DNA of 64,000 bases from JBNKHG01 sp050290225 (GTDB lineage Bacteria > Pseudomonadota > Gammaproteobacteria > Pseudomonadales > Cellvibrionaceae). Below are positions 8,160 to 18,137 of this stretch, piece after piece. Made by a program: the position numbers and the translations under genes. The stretch spans positions 1 through 64,000 of the forward strand of contig JBNKHG010000036.1 of assembly GCA_050290225.1 (NCBI GenBank), in the 5' to 3' direction. The notes under the pieces are model-generated. The model did not search any database, was not told the DNA's origin, and saw nothing but the letters and a program-made list of their open reading frames with translations. Every line of letters starts with the position of its first letter. Position 1 is the first letter of the stretch.

Positions 8160-8740
8160 AGGATTGTGAAGGGGGATCCTTTCGGGTTCCGGCTTTGGCT
8201 GGAATGGCAGACAAAAAGTATTTTCCAATTTGGAAATGAGCCTGAAGGAGGGCTTATCATGCCCTAATCCTGGATCGCTCATGGATTTTTCTAATAGATA
8301 ATCGCGTGCCGAATTAAGCTGCTCGGCGGCTTCATTATCGGTCATTTCGTTGGCATATGCACCCAGAGATTTGAAGGTAATCCCTGGTTTGAGTATTGGA
8401 TGGGGCGTGCCAGTGAGCGGAGTTTTTCGTAGGGGTCATCATATCGCTATAGAGATATTTTTTCCTTTTTTTACCTTTGTCATCTGTGGTTGTACGGGGA
8501 AGAGTATAAAGAAAACAAAAGTGCTTTTCGACATACAGCGGGTTTGATTGACAGCGTTTCAAGGCTCGAAAATCTGTGGAATCTGTGGCTTCAGGTTGTC
8601 GTCAGTCGATCAATTCCAGCCGTTTGTCACCTTTTCCTGGGGATTGAATAGAGAGATCCCTTAGGGAGTCGTTCTCCCCCACGAAATATTCCCCTTTTGA
8701 TTAGCTGTAGGTGGACAGCAGTTCGAGGTGTTGCTCGGAT
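8160..8740. other. Intergenic stretch without a supportable gene
   Basis: About 580 bp between the membrane protein and the IS91 remnant. A minus-strand frame of roughly 100 codons is open around 8130-8420 (containing NEMTDNEAAEQLNSARDYLLEKS), but it has no clear start and no recognisable family. It overlaps the end of the membrane-protein gene. Probably decayed sequence carried with the insertion element. Confidence 0.4.
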
Positions 8741-8749
8741 CGCGTCAAT

Positions 8750-9785
8750 ACGGGTGGTGCCCGAGGGGCAGTGTTCTTCGCCTGTTCCTTTTCTTCTTTA
8801 CTCGCCAGGTGTGTGAATGGTGTTGATAACCACGGGGTCTTCGATGCAGGCAATCACTCTGACTGGGCCGGCGCACCGCTCGCAAACGGTAATGTCTATA
8901 TTGAATACGCGCTTGAGTCGCTGGGCCCAGCTCATTCTCTGGCGTTGGTTTTCCGGTGTGATGTCTTCCTGACCGATGTCGCTGTAGGGGGCTTTTCCCT
9001 TACCCCATTTTGCTTCTGTGATGGTCACGCGGTGACGGCTGTTGGGTGCAAAGATACCGTGAAAGCGGGTGAGGTTGACTCGCGGTTTTGGTGCCAGGGC
9101 GGCCAGCCAGCCTTGCCATGAAATCCAAAGGTTCGAAGATCACGTGCGTTGTTTCGTCTCTGTACGGTGTCTTCAGCATGTAGCGGACCTGGCTGTTAGG
9201 TGTGAGGGAGAGGCGTGTCTCCGAGACAGCGGGCCGGGCGATTATAGTGGCAGATACGCTCCAGTTTGTCGCTCTGGTGAGCAGCGGTAACCGCGCCGGC
9301 GTGCAGGCTAAAGCCGGCGGATTTGCCCACGGGTCTGAAGGGGCAGAGCCGGTATGTGGCGGCAATGTCTGGAGTGTGAAAACCTTGCGCCCCTGCTGCG
9401 GCCCGACGGCGATACGGTAGGTGATACTGTGCTGTTGCAGGTGAGGCAGCGGCGAGTCATCGTCTTCGTTGTCCAATGTCAGGTAGCTGTTTTCCGCATC
9501 CTGAACCAACAGACCTTCGCGAACCAGGAAGCGCGCCAGGCGCTGACTGATCCGCTGTACCAGGGTTTGCAGTTCGGCCGGTGAGGGTGATTTGACTCGT
9601 CGAAAGGTCGATTGCCCACAGTCGCCACCGACGTCATAGACACCATCAAGCAATAGCATGTGAAAGTAAACGTTGAGGTACAATGCCGAACCAAAACGTT
9701 GAATGAACATGACTGCCCTGGTTTTTATGCCGTGGTGTGGGTGAAGCCCGCCGCGTGGATCAGATGGGTAGCAATGCAACGGTAG
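8750..9785 (-). pseudogene. IS91-family transposase remnant, multiply frameshifted
   Basis: Minus-strand sequence matches the C-terminal two thirds of IS91-type rolling-circle transposases. It includes FIQRFGSALYLNVYFHMLLLDGVY (the HxH region), FRRVKSPSPAELQTLVQRISQRLARFL, SITYRIAVGPQQGRKVFTLQTLP, RPAVSETRLSLTPNSQVRYMLKTPYRD and, near 8800-8930, MSWAQRLKRVFNIDI and VRVIACIEDPVVI. These pieces lie in different frames, with breaks near 9360 and 9100, and the zinc-finger N-terminus is missing. The element is dead. Its 5' side stops close to the tRNA-Leu gene. Confidence 0.88.
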
Positions 9786-9899
9786 ACAATGCCCAGTGCT
9801 CTGCCCATCACCTGGGGGCGAGTATTTTTGAGTTGTCTACTCTGAATAGCTGTCATATTTTTCAAAGGGGGTGGAATTGACGTAACCCCTTGATTTTAT

Positions 9900-9986
9900 T
9901 GGTGCCCGGGGCCGGACTTGAACCGGCACGATCTTGCGATCGGGAGATTTTAAGTCTCCTGTGTCTACCAATTCCACCACCCGGGC
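9900..9986 (-). tRNA. tRNA-Leu (UAA anticodon)
   Basis: The minus strand reads GCCCGGG...CCCGGGC with discriminator A and an encoded CCA (9900-9902). The anticodon loop carries TAA between arms GGAGA/TCTCC. It has a long variable arm and 87 nt in total, as expected for a class II Leu tRNA. It lies about 60 bp downstream of tRNA-Cys on the same strand, so the two are probably co-transcribed. Confidence 0.97.
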
Positions 9987-10046
9987 TAGGGGTGCTTGTC
10001 GCGGATAGAAGCGGGGGAGGAGGCCGGGATCCTTGACAAGGGAAAG

Positions 10047-10120
10047 TGGAGGCGCGAGCCGGAGTCGAACCGGCCTAAACGGATTTGCAATCCGCGGCAT
10101 AACCGCTTTGCTATCGCGCC
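10047..10120 (-). tRNA. tRNA-Cys (GCA anticodon)
   Basis: The minus strand opens GGCGCGA and closes TCGCGCC with discriminator U and encoded CCA. The loop ATTGCAAATC presents GCA, and the length is 74 nt. In many gammaproteobacteria this cluster is Gly-Cys-Leu; the 300 bp upstream (10121-10420) holds no tRNA-Gly. That stretch should contain the tRNA promoter, but I see no convincing hexamers and no gene there. Confidence 0.97.
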
Positions 10121-10433
10121 TTGGTGTTCTCCACGGGTAGAGCAGGGTTTTAAGCCCGCGATCCAGCCCTCTGAAGGAGCGCTGAATTCTAACGGAATCG
10201 ACCAAAAAATCCTAGTGCTTTCTGATACTTACCGCCGTTTCTTGCCGTCGAGGCTAAACGCGGCGCTATTCTATGCGTTGGGCGCGAGGAGTCAAGAGGG
10301 TGGGCCCGGTTAACCGTGGATTTTACCCGATCACCGATAGATTCCCGGGTTTTAAGCGCTCTACAATCTCGAACGCCAGTGTAATAAACTGGCCGGAACA
10401 GGGAAACCTATAACCATCCGCTTGGGGCATTCG

Positions 10434-11348
10434 ATGATTTCGCTGACAGGAAGAAAAAAAGCCAAACTGGGTTCGGGGTCCGGTAAGGATCAGACAGCAG
10501 GGGGGCAGCGGCCAACCAGGTTGAAAATTGAACACCTGCGGCGGATGATCAACGCCGTCAAGATCGGCTGCCGCATTCGCTATCACAAGGAATATGAGGA
10601 AAACAGTATCCTCGAAAGCCTGGTTATTGGTTACCGTATCAATGATATTTTTGTTTTTCGGCAAAGTGATATCAGCTTCTCCAGCGACGGCGACGTACCT
10701 CGGTTGGTGATTCGCACGCCCCAGGGGGTTGAGGAGATTGCCCGGGTGGAAAAGGTACAGCTGGTGGTGCCCAGTGCCATAGGCGAGGAAAAGAAACTGG
10801 ATTATGACTCGCGTGCCAATCTCGGCATGCGCGGCCCCTTTGCCCCCAGAACGCGCCTGGTGTTGATGTCCTATAGTTACACCGGGGAACACCTCAAGCT
10901 GGAAGCGGAGGTGCATCGCAACCAGAAACTGGTCGAAGGCGTGCATGCGGGCCTGCAGGTGGCGTTGCTGGACGTTATGCTTGGGACCCTCGACAGCCAT
11001 GAGCCTCGCGAGCACACCCGGGTGGAGGCCAATCTCTCTGTGACCGTCTGTAAAAACGGGACCGAGAATATCTTTCCGGCGATGCTACTCGATTTTTCGG
11101 AAAAGAGCCTGCGTCTGGCTTTGGACAGGCCCGGCGATAGCTGGCCGGCGCTTGGGAAGAAAGATTTTGTGCTGATCGGTATGAAGTCCTCACTCGAAAA
11201 GCCGCTGTTCAAATTACGGTGTAACCTGATTGGTGAGCGTGGTGATGAACGCGTTTTCGAGATGACTCATATTATACGCCAGGGAAATAGTGCCCCTTTC
11301 GAAATGATTGATGCCTTGGAAATCAAAATCGATTTGATGCATCAGTAA
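10434..11348 (+). CDS. PilZ-domain protein (predicted c-di-GMP responder)
   Basis: About 304 aa. The N-terminal half (about 35-120) looks like the YcgR-type N-domain that precedes PilZ. The C-terminal half begins with REHTRVEANLSV, matching the PilZ RxxxR motif, followed by a beta-barrel strand LLDFSEKSLRLAL where DxSxxG is expected; Gly is replaced by Ser, so ligand binding may be altered. ATG 10434 lies 6 bp after GGGG; a TTG at 10422 is possible. Likely a cytosolic effector of the c-di-GMP made by cyclases such as the GGDEF proteins at 22.3 and 56.9 kb. Confidence 0.75.
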   Translation: MISLTGRKKAKLGSGSGKDQTAGGQRPTRLKIEHLRRMINAVKIGCRIRYHKEYEENSILESLVIGYRINDIFVFRQSDISFSSDGDVPRLVIRTPQGVEEIARVEKVQLVVPSAIGEEKKLDYDSRANLGMRGPFAPRTRLVLMSYSYTGEHLKLEAEVHRNQKLVEGVHAGLQVALLDVMLGTLDSHEPREHTRVEANLSVTVCKNGTENIFPAMLLDFSEKSLRLALDRPGDSWPALGKKDFVLIGMKSSLEKPLFKLRCNLIGERGDERVFEMTHIIRQGNSAPFEMIDALEIKIDLMHQ

Positions 11349-11404
11349 GCTGAAGGTTAGAACTTAAAGACACGGTATCAAGGTTGTTGCAAGGAGGAGT
11401 GAAG

Positions 11405-12094
11405 ATGTTGCAAAAATCCATTTTTATTTTGGCATTGTTCAGTGCGGCAATGGCGGCTTGTGCACGCCCTGAATCGATTGAGGAGGGAACCCTTGTGTCA
11501 GTGACAGGAGAGGGGGAAGTTCACGCCACGCCGGATATTGCGATTGTCGGCGCAAGTCTGGTACAGCAGGGAAACAACAGTAGGGCACTGCTCGAGCGAG
11601 TCAATCGTGAAATGGCCTCCGTTATTGACGCGCTAAAGAAGCAGGGCATTCCCGAGAGTGATATTCAGGCCGGTCAGGTACGCATAAATCAGGTATGGCA
11701 GCGACAGGATGGTCGCAGTCAGCCGGCCGGTTACAATGCCCAGCGCCCGGTCACCGTCACGGTAAAAAAGATAGATCAATATCCCCGGATCATCGATGCC
11801 ATGAGCGAAGCCGGTGTCAATACTATCAATAACATCAGTTTTGATTACTCCAAGCGGCAGGAATTGGCCGATCGCGCACTGAAACTGGCTGTCAAGGATG
11901 CCGCCCGAAAAGCTGGTCTGTTGGCGGGGGAGCTGGACATCGGTCATTGCAAGCCTCGGCAATTATCCGTAGGTGGGGGGCATATCCCCGTGCCAAGAAT
12001 GGAGATCGCTACGATGAAGGCGGATGTATCGGGCTATAACCCCGGGCAGCAGCTCATTTCAGCGTCCGTTAGCGGGGAGTTTTTTTGTAAATAG
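11405..12094 (+). CDS. SIMPL-domain (DUF541) periplasmic protein
   Basis: 229 aa with a hydrophobic N-terminus ending in AAMAAC, so probably a lipoprotein or secreted protein. The SIMPL/DUF541 pattern is clear: VSVTGEGEVHATPDIAIVGASL near the start, a central YNAQRPVTVTVKKIDQYPRIIDAM and a late LKLAVKDAARKAGLLAGELD. The ATG is 8 bp after AAGGAGG. Relatives protect against oxidative stress or shape cell-envelope processes, but the molecular role is unsettled. The 327 bp after it, up to 12421, hold nothing I can identify. Confidence 0.85.
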   Translation: MLQKSIFILALFSAAMAACARPESIEEGTLVSVTGEGEVHATPDIAIVGASLVQQGNNSRALLERVNREMASVIDALKKQGIPESDIQAGQVRINQVWQRQDGRSQPAGYNAQRPVTVTVKKIDQYPRIIDAMSEAGVNTINNISFDYSKRQELADRALKLAVKDAARKAGLLAGELDIGHCKPRQLSVGGGHIPVPRMEIATMKADVSGYNPGQQLISASVSGEFFCK

Positions 12095-12421
12095 TAAGCG
12101 CAACGTTGTTATCGATTCTGACCAATGGGTTTGCTGCTCTGTCGATTTCTACCCGATAATTTTGATTATATCCAACAGTACTCCGAGTGCTGTGGATGGT
12201 TTTTATTGGTGGGTTAGGGTTGGTTTAAGCTGGTACCCCTCGGCGGTCTCATTGTGAAAAACCAAACCGAGAATAGAAAGCCCATACACGCAAGCCATAA
12301 ATCTGTCAGCAAAGGACTACAGACTTTTTTGAGTAGCTACTAAAAGATCAAGTTGAGCCCTGATCTCGAGAAAAGTTGGATCGAATCCCAGCTTTTACAC
12401 CTTATTACAGGTTTCATGAGT

Positions 12422-14731
12422 TCAGTCATCTTTCGCGACAACCGAATATCTAAGCTGGTTTACTTCTTTGATGAGGCTGGGTTTTATCGTTTCCAACTGG
12501 CCCCATTTTTTTTGTCGCGCCAAGTCTTCAAGTTCGATGGCTATGGCCAGTACTCTTCCTCGGGTAAATAATCGCGCAATGCCCAATAGTCGATGGGCCG
12601 TTTCGAATAATGATTCCGTCTGTCCACCGCTTAAAAACGTCGATAGGTTGTCCAGCAATCGCTCCAACTCGTCGAGAACGGCATTGGCTTCAATGCCGGG
12701 AGCAAGCTCGAAACGGGAACTGCCTTTTGTCGCCTGTTCATCTTCGGGAATTTTCTCTGGCTCAAGTCCCTGCTCAAGAATCTTTTTAAGCGTATCTTCT
12801 TTGAGTGGTTTGTACAGAATTTTTCGAACGCCGATATCGAGCAGTGCTTTCTCCTCCGAGCCGGTAATGTTCGCTGTTAGCGCATAGAGTGGGATGTCCG
12901 GCGCGTGTTCCTTGAATGTGGCGGCAAGCTTCACCCCATCCATGCCCGGCATGTGAATATCCATAAAAATGACGTCAAAATGTTCATTTTCCGCAGCCCC
13001 CAAAGCTTCGATGCCGCTTGAAACGGCCTTGACTTTGATGCCGATATTTTCCATTTGAATGGTGATAAGTCGTCGATTGAGCTCGTTGTCTTCCACTACC
13101 AGCGCCTTGACGCTTTCCGGTGAAGAGGTCGTCCGCGACTGAGAAAGGGGAGCGTGTTGACGCTGATCGCTCAACTGCATTTGAACAGTGATGGTTACCT
13201 CGACGCCCTGGCCCGAATCACTGCGTAGCGACACATCCCCCCCCATATACTGGGCGAGCTTGCGTGTAATTGACAAACCCAATCCACTGCCGCCAAAGCG
13301 GCGGGAAATGCTCTCATCGGCTTGGGTAAACGGCTGGAACAGTTGTGACTGCTTGTCCTTTGGTATGCCTATGCCGGTATCAGTAACCACAATCTGTATG
13401 CAGGCTTTGTCGTAGTTGGGGTAGGTGGCGGAGGCGTGGAGTCTGACCTGACCCCGGTCAGTGAATTTTATGGCGTTACTGAGCAAATTGGTCACTATCT
13501 GCGCCAATCGGGCAGAGTCGCCGCAAACCCATGTTGGAAGGTTGTCGTCGCAGTCACAGATCAAGTCGAGTTTTTTGCGGTCAGCCTCCGGGGCCTGCAT
13601 GGCAACGACATTTTCGATACAGTCCCTGAGATCGAAATCGATATTTTCCAGGCGAATGGACTCATCTTCCAGGCGGATAAAGTCAAGGATATCGTCGATA
13701 GTGGCCAGCAAAATTTTCGAGGCCTGTTCGACAATCCTGCCGTAGTCCTTGCGTTTGGCGGAATCTTCAGCCGTTTCCTGCAATCGCGAGTAACCTATCA
13801 CCGAAGCCAGGGGGGTACGCAGCTCGTGACTCATACGGGCGAGGAATAAGTCTTTTGTGCGGTTGGCTTCCTCTGCTTTGGCGCGAGCCTGTTCCAGGTC
13901 CTTGTTTTTGCTTTCCAGGGTTTCCAGGGCCTGTACAAGATCAGATGTTGCCTTTTCAACCTGCTGCTGCAAATTGGTGTTGGCTTCCTCGACCCGTGTC
14001 GCCATGGCATTAACGCCATCTTCCAGACGGCGCAATTCTCCACGGCTACTGGGAATAGTGCGTGCGCTCAGGTTGCCGCGCTGGATAGCACTGACCACCT
14101 TGTAGAGTCTCGAGATGGGCCGGGAAATGCCTTCGGCAAAAAACAGTGCGATCATGCTGGCGATAAGTATGGCGACACAGGTGATCGCCAGGCCGTCAAA
14201 CAGCATGCGTTGCTGCAATGCCTGCAATTGTTCGGTACTGAAGGACACCAGTATGCGACCGACAATCTCGTTTTCAATGGGTGTATCGGAAATATCTGGC
14301 GGCACAAATTCCGGGTTTTTCGTGACCGACACTCCTGGCGATATTATTGGCTGATTGAAAAACAGACGGGTTTGATAACGCTGGCAGGCGAGAGTGTCGT
14401 AGAAGCAGATCAGTGCCACCTCAATTTCCTTTCTGTTTCCCGCTGACACCAGCACATTTTCCTTGGCATCCAGTATTATCAGCGCAAGTACCTGTTCAGA
14501 TACTCTCATATTGGAAACGACAAAGTCTTCCAGCGCCGGCTGGTTGCCCGAGATAACGTTAAACTCACTCGCGGCAGCCAAATACTCTCCGTAGCGCTGT
14601 CCCTGCATTTCAAGTTCATTACGGGCGTCATCAATGCGCACGCGAATAAAGTAAAATCCCATGATCAATGCCAGCAACAGCAATGGGACAATAACAGTAA
14701 ATAAGGTCCTGCTACGTATGCCTATACTCAC
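12422..14731 (-). CDS. BarA/GacS-like hybrid sensor histidine kinase (HAMP-HisKA-HATPase-REC-HPt)
   Basis: 769 aa. A TM helix (9-30) and a periplasmic sensor stretch (about 31-175) lead to a second TM, a HAMP domain (about 200-252) and a coiled coil. HisKA has SHELRTP with His302. HATPase shows NLLSNAIKF, DTGIGIP and GGSGLGLSI. The receiver has VVEDN and phospho-acceptor Asp591 in FMDIHMPG, and a C-terminal HPt has His713 (TAHRLLG). The ATG overlaps the stop of the binding-protein gene by ATGA, so the proteins are translationally coupled. The periplasmic protein probably reports ligand to this kinase. No response regulator gene is adjacent. Confidence 0.95.
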   Translation of the reverse strand: MSIGIRSRTLFTVIVPLLLLALIMGFYFIRVRIDDARNELEMQGQRYGEYLAAASEFNVISGNQPALEDFVVSNMRVSEQVLALIILDAKENVLVSAGNRKEIEVALICFYDTLACQRYQTRLFFNQPIISPGVSVTKNPEFVPPDISDTPIENEIVGRILVSFSTEQLQALQQRMLFDGLAITCVAILIASMIALFFAEGISRPISRLYKVVSAIQRGNLSARTIPSSRGELRRLEDGVNAMATRVEEANTNLQQQVEKATSDLVQALETLESKNKDLEQARAKAEEANRTKDLFLARMSHELRTPLASVIGYSRLQETAEDSAKRKDYGRIVEQASKILLATIDDILDFIRLEDESIRLENIDFDLRDCIENVVAMQAPEADRKKLDLICDCDDNLPTWVCGDSARLAQIVTNLLSNAIKFTDRGQVRLHASATYPNYDKACIQIVVTDTGIGIPKDKQSQLFQPFTQADESISRRFGGSGLGLSITRKLAQYMGGDVSLRSDSGQGVEVTITVQMQLSDQRQHAPLSQSRTTSSPESVKALVVEDNELNRRLITIQMENIGIKVKAVSSGIEALGAAENEHFDVIFMDIHMPGMDGVKLAATFKEHAPDIPLYALTANITGSEEKALLDIGVRKILYKPLKEDTLKKILEQGLEPEKIPEDEQATKGSSRFELAPGIEANAVLDELERLLDNLSTFLSGGQTESLFETAHRLLGIARLFTRGRVLAIAIELEDLARQKKWGQLETIKPSLIKEVNQLRYSVVAKDD

Positions 14732-15720
14732 CGCTGTCGCTCCAGTTCCTGCAATATTTGCTTGATGTCATTATCGCTCGGGAGGTCTTTGCCCAAACGC
14801 TGGGCAATTTCGCGGTTGATTGACACTGAAAACCTGTTGGGATGGCTTGGTGGTGGTAACCTGATGTCCCGGAAGTCAATGGCTTTGATCCAGGATGCGG
14901 CCTGCAAGCCAATATCTGAGGGGCGTGAGTAAACCGCTGCCAAAGCGCCTGATTGTACATAGTCTGCGGAAAACCCCAGCAGGGGTTTACGATGGCGATA
15001 ACTGAGATAGAGCATCCATTTGGCAGTGGAGCGGTTGAAAATAAATCGACCCGGTACAGCGATAAACATGTCGATATCGGCGTACATTTCCCGCAGTGCG
15101 GCCACCGGGTTTTCGCTTTGTTCCAGTTGTCGCGCCAGTAGTTTCACGCCTTTTTCGTTGGCGGCAATATCCAGGGCCTTGATCAGAGAACTGGATTGCG
15201 CATCGTAAAGGGTGCCAAGATTTTTAAGCCCGGGATCCACATACTTGGCGAGGTTGATTTGTCGTTCCCCAGGCTGGTCCATGTAGATGGCTGAAATTTT
15301 ACCGAGTTTTAGCTTGTTGGCTGCTGATTGAGAGTGCTCCAATAATCGGGTAAATGTGTTTGAGGGCAACAGAATACTGAGTCCAGGGGCCATCGGGTTC
15401 GAAGTGAACATTTTCTTGGTGGCGGATGCGCCTATGGCAACGACAAGGTCGGATTTCGCCTCTCCAGACCAATCTTCCGCCATGGATGTGGCGATATCGA
15501 CATTGGGTGGCAGGTTGTCGCCAAAAGCCTGAAGTGTTTGTTGATACAGGGGATTTGAGCCGCTGAGTAAAACGGCAATAGTTATTCTGTCTGCTTGATG
15601 CGTGGCGTTTGAACTTATGGGGGCGCAGTAGACCACGGGGACGCAGCAAAGCCATAGCCAGGCGGCGATCCCCATCGTTCTCAGTTCCCTGAGATATTGT
15701 AGTTTTAATCCTTTTATCAT
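14728..15720 (-). CDS. Periplasmic ABC-type substrate-binding protein
   Basis: 330 aa with an N-terminal membrane-spanning signal (MGIAAWLWLCCVPVVYC). The fold has the pattern of the ABC_sub_bind family: ITIAVLLSGSNPLYQQTLQAF, LVVAIGASATKKMF, ISAIYMDQPGERQINLAKY and LLGFSADYVQSGALAAVYSRPSDIGLQAASW. No permease or ATPase gene accompanies it. It sits between a TonB receptor (35 bp upstream) and a hybrid kinase (4-bp overlap), so it more likely acts as a ligand sensor for the kinase than as a transport component. The ligand is unknown. Confidence 0.88.
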   Translation of the reverse strand: MIKGLKLQYLRELRTMGIAAWLWLCCVPVVYCAPISSNATHQADRITIAVLLSGSNPLYQQTLQAFGDNLPPNVDIATSMAEDWSGEAKSDLVVAIGASATKKMFTSNPMAPGLSILLPSNTFTRLLEHSQSAANKLKLGKISAIYMDQPGERQINLAKYVDPGLKNLGTLYDAQSSSLIKALDIAANEKGVKLLARQLEQSENPVAALREMYADIDMFIAVPGRFIFNRSTAKWMLYLSYRHRKPLLGFSADYVQSGALAAVYSRPSDIGLQAASWIKAIDFRDIRLPPPSHPNRFSVSINREIAQRLGKDLPSDNDIKQILQELERQR

Positions 15721-15755
15721 GCGTCCTGCATTTCCTCGGCTAAAGGTGGTTCACT

Positions 15756-17885
15756 CTAGGGCCATTTAATTGAAAACGATAAAAATGTTCGACGATCAAA
15801 GCGGTTGTTTCTTTGATACTCCAGATAATCCTCGTCGAAAAGGTTTTGCGACATTACAGCCAATTCACTCTCTGTTTTACCCCAGCGCCATTGTCTGGCC
15901 AACTTCAGATCAAAACGTGAATAGCTCTCGACCCTGGTCCCGCTGCGCCAGGCCACTGTATCGGTGTATTGAAGAAAACCGCTCAGTTGCCAGTTTTCTG
16001 TCAGCTTGTGGGAAAACAGCAGCCCGGCTGTGTGTTTGGGTACTGAATCGGTAACTTCTTTAATCAAACTGCTGACTGACCTGACGCGCTTGCCTTCGGC
16101 CTCAAGCCTCGCATAATTGAAACGCAGCCAGGTGTTGATTGCCAGCTTCCAGCGCAGCTGCAACTCCACGCCTTCCACGGTCCAACTGGCGGCATTGGAG
16201 AAAACCCGCATCTTTTTTTCCAGGGGCGCACCATATTCGTCGCCTACAAAGAAGCTCTGGCAGTACTCCTCGGCCAGCGCAGCGAAAGCGGGAGCCGGGT
16301 TGAGGCATTGATCCTCAAACATATCGACGCCATCAATGGCGTCTCGAATTTCCTCTCGAAAAATTTTGGCGTCCAGTTTAAGCCTGTTGTTGTGCCAAAA
16401 ACCAAAATAGCCGAGTTCCGCGGTATCCACGCGTTCAGATTCAATATCCGGGTGCGAGCGATGCACAATATCGATTAAGTCGCCATTGCTGAAGCGAATG
16501 GTCCACAAGCGTTCGGATTCCATGATGGCAGGCTGGCGAAAGGCGCGTGTTAGGCTGGCGCGGACATGCTGTTGTGCTGTGAATTGATGATTCAACGACA
16601 ATCGCGTGGAAAGGTCGGCGGGAAATCCCTCCTTGTCCTCCAGCATAAGCCCGCCATTGAATATCCATTTAGGAGAGGCGTGCCATTCCAGGTTGCCGAA
16701 CAGGGAATACACGGCACTGTCGCTTTTACCATCATTGCCCAGGAAACGATCGGATTTCACAGAATCCAATCGCAGTCCGGCTCCCAAAACCGAACGCCAT
16801 CCACCGGCGAAGGAGGCATGTCGCTCCAGTTCCGCATTGAACACGTTGAAGTCAATATCGCCCTGTTCCAGCTCAAGGGCTTCATCCTCGTGACCGGGCA
16901 CAATCGCGGGAATCTGCTCTGGGGGGACAAAAAGAAGATCTGACAGCAAAACCGCTCGATGGCGATCGAAACTGTGGTTGGCGAAAGAGGTGTTCAGTTT
17001 CCACAAAGTTTTACCGCATGTATGCTCCCAGATACCCTGTAACCACCATGAATTGCGGTCTTCGTCGGCGAATTCATCCAGATGGTCGCCGTCGCCAATG
17101 CCGAAATTTCCGTGGCTGTAGCCGATTTCGAATTCCAGGGAGTTGGCCAGGTCAGGGGTGTAGACACCGCTAACGGCAAGGTGACCGGCATGGGACTCAT
17201 CCTCAACCCCGTCAAAGCCGTTGTTTTCCTTATAGGCGCTTCTCAGCAGACCGTCCACTGCCCCTTGCTGAAAGTAGTGTTGGGTGTTTATAGCACGTGT
17301 ATTGACGCTGCCAGCGGTAACCTTCACGTTGTCGCCGGAACCCTTTACCGGGTTGAGCGTTATGATGTTGATTGCCCCCAATATGGCGTTTGAGCCATAG
17401 GCAGGCACATTGGAGCCGCGGACCACTTCGATATGATCAATGTCTTCCGGTGTGATCCCCAGGGATTCCCAGGCCGTTGAAGACAGCAGTGGCAGGTAGA
17501 CGGATCGACCGTTGACACGAACTTCCATACGGCGTGGATCACGATCACTGAAGCCGTGAGGTGTCACTCCAAACGTAGAGCCGTTGGTGTAGAAAACCTG
17601 AAATCCGGGCACCAATCGCATCAGTTCCGCGATATTTAAAGCGCCGAGAGCATCGATCATCTCCCGGTTGATGATGGTCACTGATGAGGGGGCGTGAATA
17701 ATGCTTTGTTCCTGCCTTGTCGCAGATACCACTTTGGGTATTTCGGACAGCCAATCGCTCTCGGTGATCAGCTCGGCCCCGGCAAGGCAGGTGCTGGCAA
17801 TCAACAGACAGCCAAGGTTGCCCCCGTGTGATATGAGTGCTCCCAAGCGATTGCGAATCCAATGCCGGAAAGGAAGGAGATTCAT
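15756..17885 (-). CDS. TonB-dependent outer-membrane receptor
   Basis: 709 aa with a signal peptide. The plug domain has VVSATRQEQSIIHAPSSVTI, IAELMRLVPGF, DIDHIEVVRGSNVPAYGSNAILGAINI. The beta-barrel then runs to a final aromatic strand ending FSIKWP. It is the first gene of a three-gene minus-strand operon with a binding protein and a hybrid kinase. There is no N-terminal STN domain, so it does not signal through a FecR-type pathway; sensing seems handed to the operon's kinase. The substrate cannot be told from sequence. Confidence 0.93.
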   Translation of the reverse strand: MNLLPFRHWIRNRLGALISHGGNLGCLLIASTCLAGAELITESDWLSEIPKVVSATRQEQSIIHAPSSVTIINREMIDALGALNIAELMRLVPGFQVFYTNGSTFGVTPHGFSDRDPRRMEVRVNGRSVYLPLLSSTAWESLGITPEDIDHIEVVRGSNVPAYGSNAILGAINIITLNPVKGSGDNVKVTAGSVNTRAINTQHYFQQGAVDGLLRSAYKENNGFDGVEDESHAGHLAVSGVYTPDLANSLEFEIGYSHGNFGIGDGDHLDEFADEDRNSWWLQGIWEHTCGKTLWKLNTSFANHSFDRHRAVLLSDLLFVPPEQIPAIVPGHEDEALELEQGDIDFNVFNAELERHASFAGGWRSVLGAGLRLDSVKSDRFLGNDGKSDSAVYSLFGNLEWHASPKWIFNGGLMLEDKEGFPADLSTRLSLNHQFTAQQHVRASLTRAFRQPAIMESERLWTIRFSNGDLIDIVHRSHPDIESERVDTAELGYFGFWHNNRLKLDAKIFREEIRDAIDGVDMFEDQCLNPAPAFAALAEEYCQSFFVGDEYGAPLEKKMRVFSNAASWTVEGVELQLRWKLAINTWLRFNYARLEAEGKRVRSVSSLIKEVTDSVPKHTAGLLFSHKLTENWQLSGFLQYTDTVAWRSGTRVESYSRFDLKLARQWRWGKTESELAVMSQNLFDEDYLEYQRNNRFDRRTFLSFSIKWP

Positions 17886-18137
17886 ACTTTATAATTGCCA
17901 AGGTTTTCAACAATTGCCTGGTAGATCATTTTTCTTGAGCCCATACCCAGGAGTCAGCTCATACGGTGTGTAGACACTAAGGCAGTTCCTGTTAATTGTA
18001 ACAGGTTTGGTCGGGTCTCCCTATGGCGTGAATGTGCCCATCCAGCCCTCGGAAGTCCTATGGTCTTGCCAGGTCTGGTCTACTCTTATAGAAGTGAAGG
18101 AGCCTCCAGTTATGACAGGAATGATTCTGATTAAATA

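Noticed and set aside
8350..8547. 65-codon plus-strand frame beside the IS91 remnant
   Set aside because: No family and typical of random frames; left as unassigned intergenic sequence.
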